DNA from: Pediococcus cellicola
GTDB lineage: Bacteria > Bacillota > Bacilli > Lactobacillales > Lactobacillaceae
Length of the DNA: 64,000 nt
Assembly (NCBI RefSeq): GCF_001438655.1
Contig: NZ_JQBR01000007.1
Location: 20,787 to 84,786, forward strand
Direction: 5' to 3'
Shown here: positions 33,342 through 43,626 of the stretch, in pieces
Position numbering within the stretch: the first letter of the stretch is position 1
Layout: the number at the start of each line of letters is the position of its first letter
The notes under the pieces: model-generated
Databases searched by the model: none
Told to the model about the DNA's origin: nothing
Seen by the model: the letters and a program-made list of their open reading frames with translations, nothing else
Position numbers and translations under genes: made by a program

Positions 33342-35215
33342 CCGTGTTCCAGGACTTAGTTAAAGTTTATGATGCCAATCAAGACATGATTGGCAAATTT
33401 GAACAAGATCAATTTAAGAATGATTATACGCTATTGCCAGCTTCACATATTTCCGTGAGAGTTCAAATCGAGGTTACTGTGAATAAAGATGGGCAGTTTT
33501 ATACTGCAAGACGATTAGACAAGCCGGGTGAAACGACGGTAATTCCAGCAACAATTCACTCCGCTAATCGGGCAAGCAATATAGCAGCACACCCGCTTCA
33601 AGATAAAATTAAATATGTTGCCGGCGATTATTCTGAATATGCAACCAATGACAAAAAGGCAAAGGCCTATCATGAGGCCTATCAAAATATTTTTGAACAG
33701 TGGGTGCAATCAAAGTTTTCAAACGTACGATTAAAAGCACTTGAAAAGTATCAAGAAAAGAACGCTTTGATAAAGGATCTTGTTTCGGCTGGAGTCGTTA
33801 CTTTAGATTCTGGCCAGCTGTCCAGCAAGGACAAGGATGCTTATGTGCGTTTTGACGTATATGATGACAATCCAGAATCAATTTGGCGAGATACAGGAAT
33901 GTATAAATCGTGGACTGATTTTTATAGCCAATTGTTAAAAGAAAAAACTCCTCTAAATGTTGATTACTTAACCGGTAAATTAGTTCCAACGACCAAATTG
34001 ATTGAAAAAAATATTAATCCGGTTACAAGTGGCGCTAAATTAATTTCTGCTAATGATTCTAGCAACTTCACCTATCGGGGCATGTTTTTAGGAGATGACT
34101 TTTATAGTATTGGTTATTTAGAATCTCAAAAAATGACCCATGCACTAAAATGGTTAATCCAAAGGCAAGCTTTAAAGAGTGATAGCCGTGTGTATCTATT
34201 TTGGAGTGATGGTGACGGTAATGACTCTGTTGCTCAGGCCGCCAAATCTCTCACTAACGGTATACCAGATTGGCAGGCTCAAAAGCTTCAATTACTTTCA
34301 CAGAGTGACGATCAGGGAGATACTGGGCAACAAATAGCATATGCCTATAATTCGCGATTATTGGGGCTCACTTCGGATATTGAGTATGGAAAATTAGTTC
34401 ATATAATTTTTCTTGATGCTGCAACTACTGGAAGAATGGCAACTGTATACTATAATTTCATGGATACTAAAGCATTTAAAGAAAACATCGAAAATTGGGC
34501 TAAAAATTGTGGCGTGACTATCAACGACACCCATGGACAACATATTCATACGCCAACTATTAATCAGCTTATCAGCAGTGCTTATAAGGTAGGTCGAGGC
34601 GGCCAACGTTATGAAACTTTAAAAAAACATGCATTAGGGAAAATGATAATTGCCATCACAACTGGTCAATCAATATCTGACGATTTGTTGACGGCAATAC
34701 AGCACCGACTAACTAAGCCACAAGGATATGATGCCTTACATCAATGGTATAACGATTTATATAATTTTACTGCGGCATTTAATTACAATCAAAAAGGAGG
34801 AAAAAAGAATATGGCTTTGAATTTAGAAAATCATGATCGATCATACTTATTTGGTCGTTTACTAGCACTTGCAAATGATATGGAAGAGCGTGTGTTGTAT
34901 CAACGGCAATCCGCCAATCCTAATGTAAGCTCACGATTAACGACTGCTTTACGTTTTATGACTAACTTTGCTAATCAGCCAGCAACAACTTGGAAAAGAA
35001 TTAATGAGAGTATTGTGCAGTCTTACCTGGGATCGCTGAGTGCTGGAAGTCAACATTACTATTTAAATCAGCTTACTGATATTTTAGATTTGTTAGAAGA
35101 TCACGGGATGACAGATGAGCCCCTAAAACCGCAATATCTAACTGGTTTTGCATCACAATATGTTTATAATCATAAAAAACAAGATAAAAAGACAAGTCAA
35201 CAAGCGGAGGCATAA
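33338..35215 (+). CDS. cas8c: Type I-C Cas8c (Csd1) large subunit
   Basis: A 625-residue large subunit of the I-C Cascade complex, responsible for PAM recognition and target loading. LNVDYLTGKLVPTTKLIEKN, ISANDSSNFTYRGMF and LFWSDGDGNDSVAQAAKSL fit the Csd1 family, and length is as expected. It starts inside the cas5 stop (ATGA). The last about 134 codons form a separately translated Cas11c (see 34811-35215). Confidence 0.95.
   Translation: MTVFQDLVKVYDANQDMIGKFEQDQFKNDYTLLPASHISVRVQIEVTVNKDGQFYTARRLDKPGETTVIPATIHSANRASNIAAHPLQDKIKYVAGDYSEYATNDKKAKAYHEAYQNIFEQWVQSKFSNVRLKALEKYQEKNALIKDLVSAGVVTLDSGQLSSKDKDAYVRFDVYDDNPESIWRDTGMYKSWTDFYSQLLKEKTPLNVDYLTGKLVPTTKLIEKNINPVTSGAKLISANDSSNFTYRGMFLGDDFYSIGYLESQKMTHALKWLIQRQALKSDSRVYLFWSDGDGNDSVAQAAKSLTNGIPDWQAQKLQLLSQSDDQGDTGQQIAYAYNSRLLGLTSDIEYGKLVHIIFLDAATTGRMATVYYNFMDTKAFKENIENWAKNCGVTINDTHGQHIHTPTINQLISSAYKVGRGGQRYETLKKHALGKMIIAITTGQSISDDLLTAIQHRLTKPQGYDALHQWYNDLYNFTAAFNYNQKGGKKNMALNLENHDRSYLFGRLLALANDMEERVLYQRQSANPNVSSRLTTALRFMTNFANQPATTWKRINESIVQSYLGSLSAGSQHYYLNQLTDILDLLEDHGMTDEPLKPQYLTGFASQYVYNHKKQDKKTSQQAEA
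34811..35215 (+). CDS. cas11c: Internal Cas11c small subunit translated from within cas8c
   Basis: Within cas8c a strong Shine-Dalgarno (AAGGAGG, 34794-34800) is followed 10 nt later by an in-frame ATG at 34811, giving a 134-residue helical protein starting MALNLENHDRSYLFGRLLAL. Type I-C systems are known to make Cas11 from such an internal site to line the Cascade belly. An AAAAAGGAGGAAAAAAG stretch in coding sequence is otherwise hard to explain. The internal start is predicted from sequence only. Confidence 0.85.
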   Translation: MALNLENHDRSYLFGRLLALANDMEERVLYQRQSANPNVSSRLTTALRFMTNFANQPATTWKRINESIVQSYLGSLSAGSQHYYLNQLTDILDLLEDHGMTDEPLKPQYLTGFASQYVYNHKKQDKKTSQQAEA

Positions 35216-35217
35216 AA

Positions 35218-36120
35218 ATGAGTTCAAATATTTTGCAACATAAAATCGATTTTTCAGTTGTTATTGGTGTTAAAAATGCTAATCCTAACGGCGATCCACT
35301 GGATGGTAATCGCCCACGAGTGAATGCAGATGGTTTTGGAGAAATTACGGATGTTGCAATTAAGCGCAAAATTCGTAATCGTTGGCAAGACATGCATAAA
35401 CCGGTTTTAGTGTTAATGGAAGAAAGAGTCAAAGATGGTGTGATGAACATTCGGGATCGTGTAAAGCAGAGCGAGGCGGTTAGAGATGCCATTGCTTTAC
35501 AAAAAGATGATAAGAGTCATTGGCGCGATGCTTTTTATACTGCTTCTTGTGCAAGTTGGTTAGATGTACGTGCTTTTGGGCAGGTAATGCCATTTAGTGC
35601 AAGTAAAAAATTGAAAGATGGTCTAGATGGCGTATCGATTGGTATTCGTGGACCGGTTTCTATTCAATCTGCCTACAGTGTGAATCCAATTAATATCAAA
35701 GAAGAACAGATTACAAAATCTATCAATCTTGAGCCTGGAAGTGAAGGAAAAGCTAGCGACACGATGGGAACTAAGGCTTCCGTACCATTTGCGGCGTATA
35801 AATTCAATGGCAGCATTAATGTTGAACAGGCAGAAAAGACTGGCTTTACAGAAGATGATGCAGCAGATCTGAAGGAAGCCTTGAAAACACTATTTGTTAA
35901 TGATAGTTCTGCAGCACGTCCAGAAGGTTCTATGGCAGTCTTGAAACTAGTTTGGTGGGAACATGATTCTAAGTTGGGGAAAGTTGCACCTTACATTTTA
36001 CATGATTTGACAACAGTTGAGGTTCCAGAAAAAGCACAAAGTTTTAATGAAATCAAGATAACCGTTAATGAACCTACAGACATGACAGGAATTCATAAGG
36101 ATGTTATTGCTGGTTATTAA
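35218..36120 (+). CDS. cas7c: Type I-C Cas7 (Csd2) backbone subunit
   Basis: A 300-residue RAMP-fold protein forming the crRNA-binding backbone filament of Cascade. The N-terminal GVKNANPNGDPLDGNRPRVN and DVRAFGQVMPFSA with IGIRGPVSIQSAYSVNPI are characteristic Csd2 blocks. GGAGG lies 8 nt before the ATG, and only 2 nt separate it from the cas8c stop. Confidence 0.96.
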   Translation: MSSNILQHKIDFSVVIGVKNANPNGDPLDGNRPRVNADGFGEITDVAIKRKIRNRWQDMHKPVLVLMEERVKDGVMNIRDRVKQSEAVRDAIALQKDDKSHWRDAFYTASCASWLDVRAFGQVMPFSASKKLKDGLDGVSIGIRGPVSIQSAYSVNPINIKEEQITKSINLEPGSEGKASDTMGTKASVPFAAYKFNGSINVEQAEKTGFTEDDAADLKEALKTLFVNDSSAARPEGSMAVLKLVWWEHDSKLGKVAPYILHDLTTVEVPEKAQSFNEIKITVNEPTDMTGIHKDVIAGY

Positions 36121-36143
36121 ACATTTTAATGGGAGCTGGCAAA

Positions 36144-38618
36144 ATGTATATTGCACATATTAGTGAAGATGATGAACGTGTACAGTCGTTGAAAGACCAT
36201 TTATTGAATGTGCGCACTCTATGTGAACAATGGGGAAGTAAGCTTGATCTTCAATATGTTTGTGGTTTAGCTGGCTGGCTTCACGATGCGGGTAAATATA
36301 GTCAAAAATTTCAAAAATATATTCGTGACCCGAATGGAAAACGAGGATCAGTCGACCATGCCACAGCGGGGGCCATTCTCTTGTACGATTTTGCTCGTGG
36401 TGGTCAGCATGATTTTAGCGGAGAATTTAGTCCTGAAAAAGATGGCTTCAAGACGCTACTAGAAGAATTATTAGGAAACGTCATTATGGCTCATCATAAT
36501 GCTAAAGGTGCTCTTGATTTTATTGATCCGGTAAGTTTGAATGTACCTTTTACCCAACGTTTAAATAAGCAAGTCAAAGGCATTCATGGGTATGATGCCA
36601 GCTATCTGGAACAGTATCAACAAGTGAAGGCTAACTATTTTACCGAATTTGAGAAAAAAGAGTTCTCAAATTACTACTCAAAAGCACTATCTGAAGTAAA
36701 AAAAATAGGGGTGCAGGCATTTGTAGATGGTCAAAACTTTTATTTAAGATATGTGTTGAGTGTGCTAATTGACGCCGATCATACTGATACAGCAAATTTT
36801 GAAGGGCATACCAAATTTGGATATAAAAATAATCAACGTGATATTCTTAGTCGATACTTTGATGTGAATGAACAAGCAGTTCAAACGCAAATCCGTATGA
36901 ACACGAAAGAAAAGAATGACAAAACGAAACGGCTTAATCAACTGCGCCAAGAAATGTCTGACGCTTGTTTTGCCGCGGCTAGTGATCAAACTGGAATTTA
37001 TTCATTGTCTGTTCCTACAGGCGGAGGAAAAACACTTTCCAGTTTACGTTTTGCACTACGAAAGGCCCAATTACAGAATGTAGATAGAATTATCTATGTT
37101 GTGCCTTATACAACGATTATTGAACAAAACGCTAACGTAATTCGCAAACGCTTGACTAATAGTGAAGATAAGGACGACAACATCTTAGAATATCATTCGA
37201 CGGTTACTCATGAACCACAGAAAGCTAGCTATTATTACTCTTGGGACAGTTGGGATTCACCAATTATTTTAACTTCTCAAGTGGCCTATCTGAATGCTTT
37301 GTTTGGAAAAGGAAGTAAAAACATCAGGCATATGCATCAATTGGTACATGCTGTTGTGATATTTGACGAAATTCAAACGTTGCCAATTAAGTGTATTGAG
37401 ATGAACAACGCTGCTTTAAAATGGCTGAAACTGCAGGGAACAACTAGCTTATTGTGTACAGCAACTCAACCTGCGCTAGATAAAATCAGTAATGGTTTAC
37501 CTATCAATAAAGAAATCGTGCCTGATTTAAAATTGGCACAACAAGCATTTAAGCGTGTTACTATTCAACCTGTCTTCAATGAGGATAAACAGTTAAAAAC
37601 TTTTTCTCTTGAGAATTTGATAGAATTTATAGAGAATAAGTTGCAACAGGGTGTTCATAGCTTATTAGTGATTTTAAATACCAAGGCAGCAGTTCGAAAA
37701 GCATATGAGGCGTTAGATGAGCAAGAAGGATTACTTAAGTATCACTTATCAACGGCGATGTGCTCAAAGCACCGGCAGGTTGAATTTTCAGAAATCCGAG
37801 AACAACTGAAAAATCTCCAAACAAATACAAAGAAGATTGTCGTTTTTTCAACCAACCTAATTGAAGCTGGCGTGGATTTGAGTTTTGAATGCGTGATTCG
37901 TTCTTGCGCAGGACTTGATAGTATCGTGCAGGCTGCAGGACGTTGTAATCGTAACAATGAAGTGAAGATGGGTTATACTTATTTGATACAAATGGATAAA
38001 AGTGTGGAGAATGTAGGAGGGCCGCTAAAGTTCTTGGGAGAAGCAGCTGGCATTACAAAGGTTTTATTGGCTAATAACGTTAACCAAGATCTTTTATCAG
38101 ATAAAATTGTGCGAGATTACTTTATACGTTTATACACCAAAAGAAGTTCTGATCTTCCTTATCCAAGTAAAAATGGTTTAAAGCTTTATCCGTTGATTGG
38201 CAGCAATGCGGGTGAAAGCCCAAATTTCGGTAGTGAAGTCAACTATTATCACAAAAACAAGACAGTACCGGCTACCTATTTGAGTGTGGCTCCAAATACA
38301 GTTGCTAACTTGTTTCAGGTAATCGATTCAGCAACAACTGATGTGATTGTTCAGTATGGTGAGGGCAAAAATATTGCAGCTCAACTCATTTCTGAAAAAA
38401 GTAAATTTGAAAACATTTCGGGACTTTTAAAGCAGGCTCAAAAATATTGTGTTTCTGTTTATGGAGATCCGGGGAAAAAGGGTAGTTATCTCGGTAAACT
38501 AGTTGCAGATGGTAGTGTGCGTTATTATCCAGAACAGGATATTTTCATTGCTGAAGAAGGCTCATATAGTGAAGAATTTGGTTTGGGAGAAGGCAGATTT
38601 GGCTCTTTAAATTACTAA
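36144..38618 (+). CDS. cas3: Cas3 helicase-nuclease
   Basis: An 824-residue fusion that unwinds and degrades targets licensed by Cascade. The N-terminal HD nuclease has LAGWLHDAGKYSQKF (His47-Asp48). The SF2 helicase has Walker A SVPTGGGKTLSS (about 290), Walker B VIFDEIQTL (about 407) and motif VI DSIVQAAGRCNRN. GGGAGC favours ATG 36144 over ATG 36129. In most I-C loci cas3 comes first; here it is the last effector gene and abuts the CRISPR leader. Confidence 0.96.
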   Translation: MYIAHISEDDERVQSLKDHLLNVRTLCEQWGSKLDLQYVCGLAGWLHDAGKYSQKFQKYIRDPNGKRGSVDHATAGAILLYDFARGGQHDFSGEFSPEKDGFKTLLEELLGNVIMAHHNAKGALDFIDPVSLNVPFTQRLNKQVKGIHGYDASYLEQYQQVKANYFTEFEKKEFSNYYSKALSEVKKIGVQAFVDGQNFYLRYVLSVLIDADHTDTANFEGHTKFGYKNNQRDILSRYFDVNEQAVQTQIRMNTKEKNDKTKRLNQLRQEMSDACFAAASDQTGIYSLSVPTGGGKTLSSLRFALRKAQLQNVDRIIYVVPYTTIIEQNANVIRKRLTNSEDKDDNILEYHSTVTHEPQKASYYYSWDSWDSPIILTSQVAYLNALFGKGSKNIRHMHQLVHAVVIFDEIQTLPIKCIEMNNAALKWLKLQGTTSLLCTATQPALDKISNGLPINKEIVPDLKLAQQAFKRVTIQPVFNEDKQLKTFSLENLIEFIENKLQQGVHSLLVILNTKAAVRKAYEALDEQEGLLKYHLSTAMCSKHRQVEFSEIREQLKNLQTNTKKIVVFSTNLIEAGVDLSFECVIRSCAGLDSIVQAAGRCNRNNEVKMGYTYLIQMDKSVENVGGPLKFLGEAAGITKVLLANNVNQDLLSDKIVRDYFIRLYTKRSSDLPYPSKNGLKLYPLIGSNAGESPNFGSEVNYYHKNKTVPATYLSVAPNTVANLFQVIDSATTDVIVQYGEGKNIAAQLISEKSKFENISGLLKQAQKYCVSVYGDPGKKGSYLGKLVADGSVRYYPEQDIFIAEEGSYSEEFGLGEGRFGSLNY

Positions 38619-38791
38619 TGCAATTGGTAGTAAAGTGCGAGAGTGAAGTGCACACAGAATTACAAGGCGATTCGCACCAATATTTGCAGAAAATTGTTTA
38701 TTTTTTGTTGTATTTATTCGTTAAAAGTTTTTAAATTATGTACAGCCGTCTAAATATAGGTACTCGATAATTGAGTACACTATATTTTGCG
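38619..38791 (+). promoter_or_regulatory. CRISPR leader
   Basis: 173 AT-rich bases between the cas3 stop and repeat 1. An inverted repeat GTACTC (38760-38765) / GAGTAC (38773-38778) sits 13 nt before the first repeat, and TATATT (38782-38787) could be a -10. The far end of the array carries the degenerate terminal repeat, confirming that this side is the leader and new-spacer end. Confidence 0.7.
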
Positions 38792-41700
38792 GTCACATCC
38801 TTTATGGATGTGTGAATTGAAATCGATTATTGCATTGTCACAACTTAATCGTGGCGGTCACATCCTTTATGGATGTGTGAATTGAAATCGAAAGCAGGCT
38901 ACTATGCTCGTTTAGGAGCTGATGTCACATCCTTTATGGATGTGTGAATTGAAATACAACAGCAAAGCGAGTTATTAAAAACTCTGATTGTCACATCCTT
39001 TATGGATGTGTGAATTGAAATCTTTCATCCGTGGAAGAGGGCTAGAACAAGTACGTCACATCCTTTATGGATGTGTGAATTGAAATAACGTCAGTCGCTA
39101 GTACCGCACCAATTGGTAACCGTCACATCCTTTATGGATGTGTGAATTGAAATAAACAATCAGGAAAACTCATTCGAGGCAATTCCAAGTCACATCCTTT
39201 ATGGATGTGTGAATTGAAATGCTACATGAAGCGTGCTTATGGGTCTGGTGCAAGGTCACATCCTTTATGGATGTGTGAATTGAAATTATGAACCCGAATG
39301 CTGACCAATTTGGTGGTAGGAGTCACATCCTTTATGGATGTGTGAATTGAAATAGTGGGTTACAGCTAGGTGGTATTGGAATTATTGCGTCACATCCTTT
39401 ATGGATGTGTGAATTGAAATATGCGATTGGAACTATTCAGACTGGTAATATCGCGTCACATCCTTTATGGATGTGTGAATTGAAATCTTGAAGGTTCCAT
39501 TACCTCCAAATCAATTGAAAGTCACATCCTTTATGGATGTGTGAATTGAAATAAGTGCAGCTGATAATGCTGACAGTGCAGCAGTTGTCACATCCTTTAT
39601 GGATGTGTGAATTGAAATACCAGATTACGTGTTCAAAGGCAATTGGGCTAATGTCACATCCTTTATGGATGTGTGAATTGAAATAATCCAGCCCATGTTG
39701 GCCTGCTCAATTGCATTGGTCACATCCTTTATGGATGTGTGAATTGAAATAGTAATGCTTAAAATTACTGGATCATTGCAAGACCGTCACATCCTTTATG
39801 GATGTGTGAATTGAAATCCTGATACTTAGACCAGTCTGGCCCTTGATCACGGTCACATCCTTTATGGATGTGTGAATTGAAATTGAACAGCATGGTGAAA
39901 TAACCATTGATACTGACACGTCACATCCTTTATGGATGTGTGAATTGAAATAATGGGTAATCCAAGCGGGTCAAGTGTGAAACGCTGGTCACATCCTTTA
40001 TGGATGTGTGAATTGAAATAATGGAACTCCAATTTCTAGCAAGACTGCTCGTGGGTCACATCCTTTATGGATGTGTGAATTGAAATACAACGTGGCTGGC
40101 GGTTGGGTTGGTGACTATCGTGTCACATCCTTTATGGATGTGTGAATTGAAATAGAACGATTACATGGTGGAATGCACATGGAAAGTAGTCACATCCTTT
40201 ATGGATGTGTGAATTGAAATTTTAGTGATCGCAACTAACACCGAAGAAGAGTATTGTCACATCCTTTATGGATGTGTGAATTGAAATATCAGTAGCTTTC
40301 TTTGTGCGTGGGTACGCAACAAGTCACATCCTTTATGGATGTGTGAATTGAAATAAAACTGCAAGTGGCGTTTACACTAGTTCCAACAAGTCACATCCTT
40401 TATGGATGTGTGAATTGAAATTAGGCATGCCATAGCTTCCGTATTTAATTATCCAGTCACATCCTTTATGGATGTGTGAATTGAAATATCAGTGATCGCA
40501 ACTAACACCGAAGAAGAGTATTGTCACATCCTTTATGGATGTGTGAATTGAAATATCAGTAGCTTTCTTTGTGCGTGGGTACGCAACATGTCACATCCTT
40601 TATGGATGTGTGAATTGAAATATGAAATTCTTAATAAAATCAGGTGAAATTGGCTGTCACATCCTTTATGGATGTGTGAATTGAAATCCTAATAAGTCCA
40701 GTGACTTTAAAGAATAAGCTTGTCACATCCTTTATGGATGTGTGAATTGAAATATAATATCCGACCAAACACCTTTATACGTTTCAGATTGTCACATCCT
40801 TTATGGATGTGTGAATTGAAATGAATCCGTATTGAAATACATTAACTTGCGTGACCAGTCACATCCTTTATGGATGTGTGAATTGAAATATATCCTCCTT
40901 ACAAAAATAGCGGCCAACCAACAGTCACATCCTTTATGGATGTGTGAATTGAAATGCACTTGAATCCGACAACGAGTAGGGTCGCTCCCAAGTCACATCC
41001 TTTATGGATGTGTGAATTGAAATAATTATTGTTCAACAACCACCGCGCACCGGCAAAACGTCACATCCTTTATGGATGTGTGAATTGAAATTTATAATCG
41101 TAATCGCCCACCAATTTTTTAACCCGTCACATCCTTTATGGATGTGTGAATTGAAATCTGTCCTAGGCCAGATAGCATGTGGAGACCCAATCGTCACATC
41201 CTTTATGGATGTGTGAATTGAAATTGAAAATGGACGTCAATTATATGTAGTTAAGAATTGTCACATCCTTTATGGATGTGTGAATTGAAATAGGTCTTGC
41301 TCGTAGTCGTCGCGAACCTGCAGAGTGTCACATCCTTTATGGATGTGTGAATTGAAATGACACATGAGAAGCTAGCATATCAGAAAGTTCGAGTCACATC
41401 CTTTATGGATGTGTGAATTGAAATTGGACTGGTAGCAGGAGTGATGATCGGAGACGCTGGTCACATCCTTTATGGATGTGTGAATTGAAATTTCAATGGT
41501 ATCGCCCATACTTGCGTTTACATAAGGTCACATCCTTTATGGATGTGTGAATTGAAATAGAACAAGTAAATCAGCAAGTGGTTAAGACTGCGTCACATCC
41601 TTTATGGATGTGTGAATTGAAATAAAATGCACGTCATAATTTTCTAACAACCAATAATGTCACATCCTTTATGGATGTGTGAATTGAAATTTGTTTAGGC

Positions 41701-43486
41701 AAATTTACACCATTAAAATCGCAATGTCACATCCTTTATGGATGTGTGAATTGAAATACAATAAGAATAACATGGGGTGGTATGACTGCGCGTCACATCC
41801 TTTATGGATGTGTGAATTGAAATAGAAGGCTTATAGTGCTGACCAAGATAATTTTAGTCACATCCTTTATGGATGTGTGAATTGAAATCTTTATCTATTG
41901 GAGAAAGGGCGGCCCTAGATGATGTCACATCCTTTATGGATGTGTGAATTGAAATTACAAGTTGTAGGTTTGATCGCAATCGGCGCAGTGGTCACATCCT
42001 TTATGGATGTGTGAATTGAAATACGCAATCCATCCCGGTAAGGTTGTCGCTACCGGTCGCATCCTTTATGGATGTGTGAATTGAAATGTTCATCTTCGCA
42101 TTCGCGCGGGTGTTATTTAAGTCGCATCCTTTATGGATGTGTGAATTGAAATATAGCATAGTTGTATACCTCTTCGCGGGTACTGGGTCGCATCCTTTAT
42201 GGATGTGTGAATTGAAATCATATATCACGCCATTAAACTATCAAACCTTAGAGTCGCATCCTTTATGGATGTGTGAATTGAAATATCACAAAATCATATC
42301 CGAACATGTCCACCAAACCGTCGCATCCTTTATGGATGTGTGAATTGAAATTTTAACCGAGTAAGCAGTAATTGAGTTCCAGCCGTCGCATCCTTTATGG
42401 ATGTGTGAATTGAAATGATTCTAAAGATAAAGCAAAATTTAACAAGCAATTGTCGCATCCTTTATGGATGTGTGAATTGAAATCGACACCAAGGCTGAAC
42501 GGAATGCAACTATGTTTGGTCGCATCCTTTATGGATGTGTGAATTGAAATTCAAGTCATGATGGTGTTGACTTTTCTGGCGCTGTCGCATCCTTTATGGA
42601 TGTGTGAATTGAAATTTAACAGGCGATGGTAATAACAAACCAATTGGTTTGTCGCATCCTTTATGGATGTGTGAATTGAAATATTTGAGTTTCTAAGTAT
42701 TCCTTGGCCAATCCCGTCGCATCCTTTATGGATGTGTGAATTGAAATCATAAACAGTGCAAAATCATTGTTAGTTCGCAAATGTCGCATCCTTTATGGAT
42801 GTGTGAATTGAAATAAAAATCTTAGGGTGCTTGCTAATGCTGTTAATGGTCGCATCCTTTATGGATGTGTGAATTGAAATAGAAATAGCGCCATAACGTT
42901 CAATTGTGAAAGTGTTACCGTCGCATCCTTTATGGATGTGTGAATTGAAATAACTTGACCCGCCACACTAAGCCCGTTAGCGTGTCAGTCGCATCCTTTA
43001 TGGATGTGTGAATTGAAATTAAAAATACTAAACCTAAAACTAAACCAGCTAAGAAGTCGCATCCTTTATGGATGTGTGAATTGAAATACATCGTCTTGCA
43101 TAATCTGTTTGATAGCTGCTACTGTCGCATCCTTTATGGATGTGTGAATTGAAATTTGATGATATTGCTCAGAACACTAAGGATACTTTTGTCGCATCCT
43201 TTATGGATGTGTGAATTGAAATAAAAAGCTTATAGTGCTGACCAAGATAATTTTATGTCGCATCCTTTATGGATGTGTGAATTGAAATTTTAACATCTGC
43301 CATAATATAGATCTCCTTTTAGTCGCATCCTTTATGGATGTGTGAATTGAAATATTTTCTTTAGAGCACTTGTATGATCTGATAAAAGTCGCATCCTTTA
43401 TGGATGTGTGAATTGAAATCAGTCAATGCAGATGGAACTACTACAGCTTATGTAGTCGCATCCTTTATGGATGTGTGAATTAAAAT
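38792..43486 (+). CRISPR. Type I-C CRISPR array, 71 repeats and 70 spacers
   Basis: The 32-bp repeat starts GTCACATCC (or GTCGCATCC) and ends GTGTGAATTGAAAT, forming a 7-bp hairpin (CACATCC / GGATGTG, loop TTTAT). By my hand count repeats 1-49 (38792 to about 42022) have A at position 4 and repeats 50-71 (from 42056) have G. The last repeat (43455-43486) is also altered near its end (GAATTAAAAT). Spacers are 33-39 bp, mostly 34-35. Near-duplicate spacers: 22/26, 23/27 and 46/67. Its transcript would be processed by Cas5. The array is inserted between the effector and adaptation genes. Confidence 0.98.
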
Positions 43487-43516
43487 AAGCATCGTTTCAG
43501 ATACTAATGTTAGTTA

Positions 43517-43540
43517 TTCATATTTTTCACAATATATGAA
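43517..43540. promoter_or_regulatory. Inverted repeat upstream of cas4 promoter
   Basis: TTCATAT (43517-43523) and ATATGAA (43534-43540) flank a 10-nt centre between the last repeat and the cas4 promoter. Possible operator or array transcript terminator without a T-run; role unknown. Confidence 0.35.
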
Positions 43541-43548
43541 GTTTATAA

Positions 43549-43584
43549 ATAAAGCGTTTACATTTCTAAAAACGATGATATTAT
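43549..43584 (+). promoter_or_regulatory. cas4-cas1-cas2 promoter with cre-like -35 and guide-complementary core
   Basis: TTTACA (43557-43562), 16 nt, TATTAT (43579-43584). The -35 is the end of ATAAAGCGTTTACA (43549-43562), the same cre-like 14-mer as the two lac promoters. The spacer holds TAAAAACGATGAT (43567-43579), nearly identical to the core in the cas5 promoter. Confidence 0.6.
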
Positions 43585-43626
43585 GATGTTAGAGAATGAT
43601 ACTACGTTACAGTGGAGATGAAAAAA

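Noticed and set aside
42001..42343. Open frames on both strands within the CRISPR array
   Set aside because: They are built from the repeat itself read through spacers (repeated HIHKGCD or SHPLWMCELK), with no ribosome site.
38792..43486. Self-targeting spacers against genes in this window
   Set aside because: By eye I found no spacer matching a gene here; a proper alignment search of all 70 spacers against the full genome would be needed to decide.
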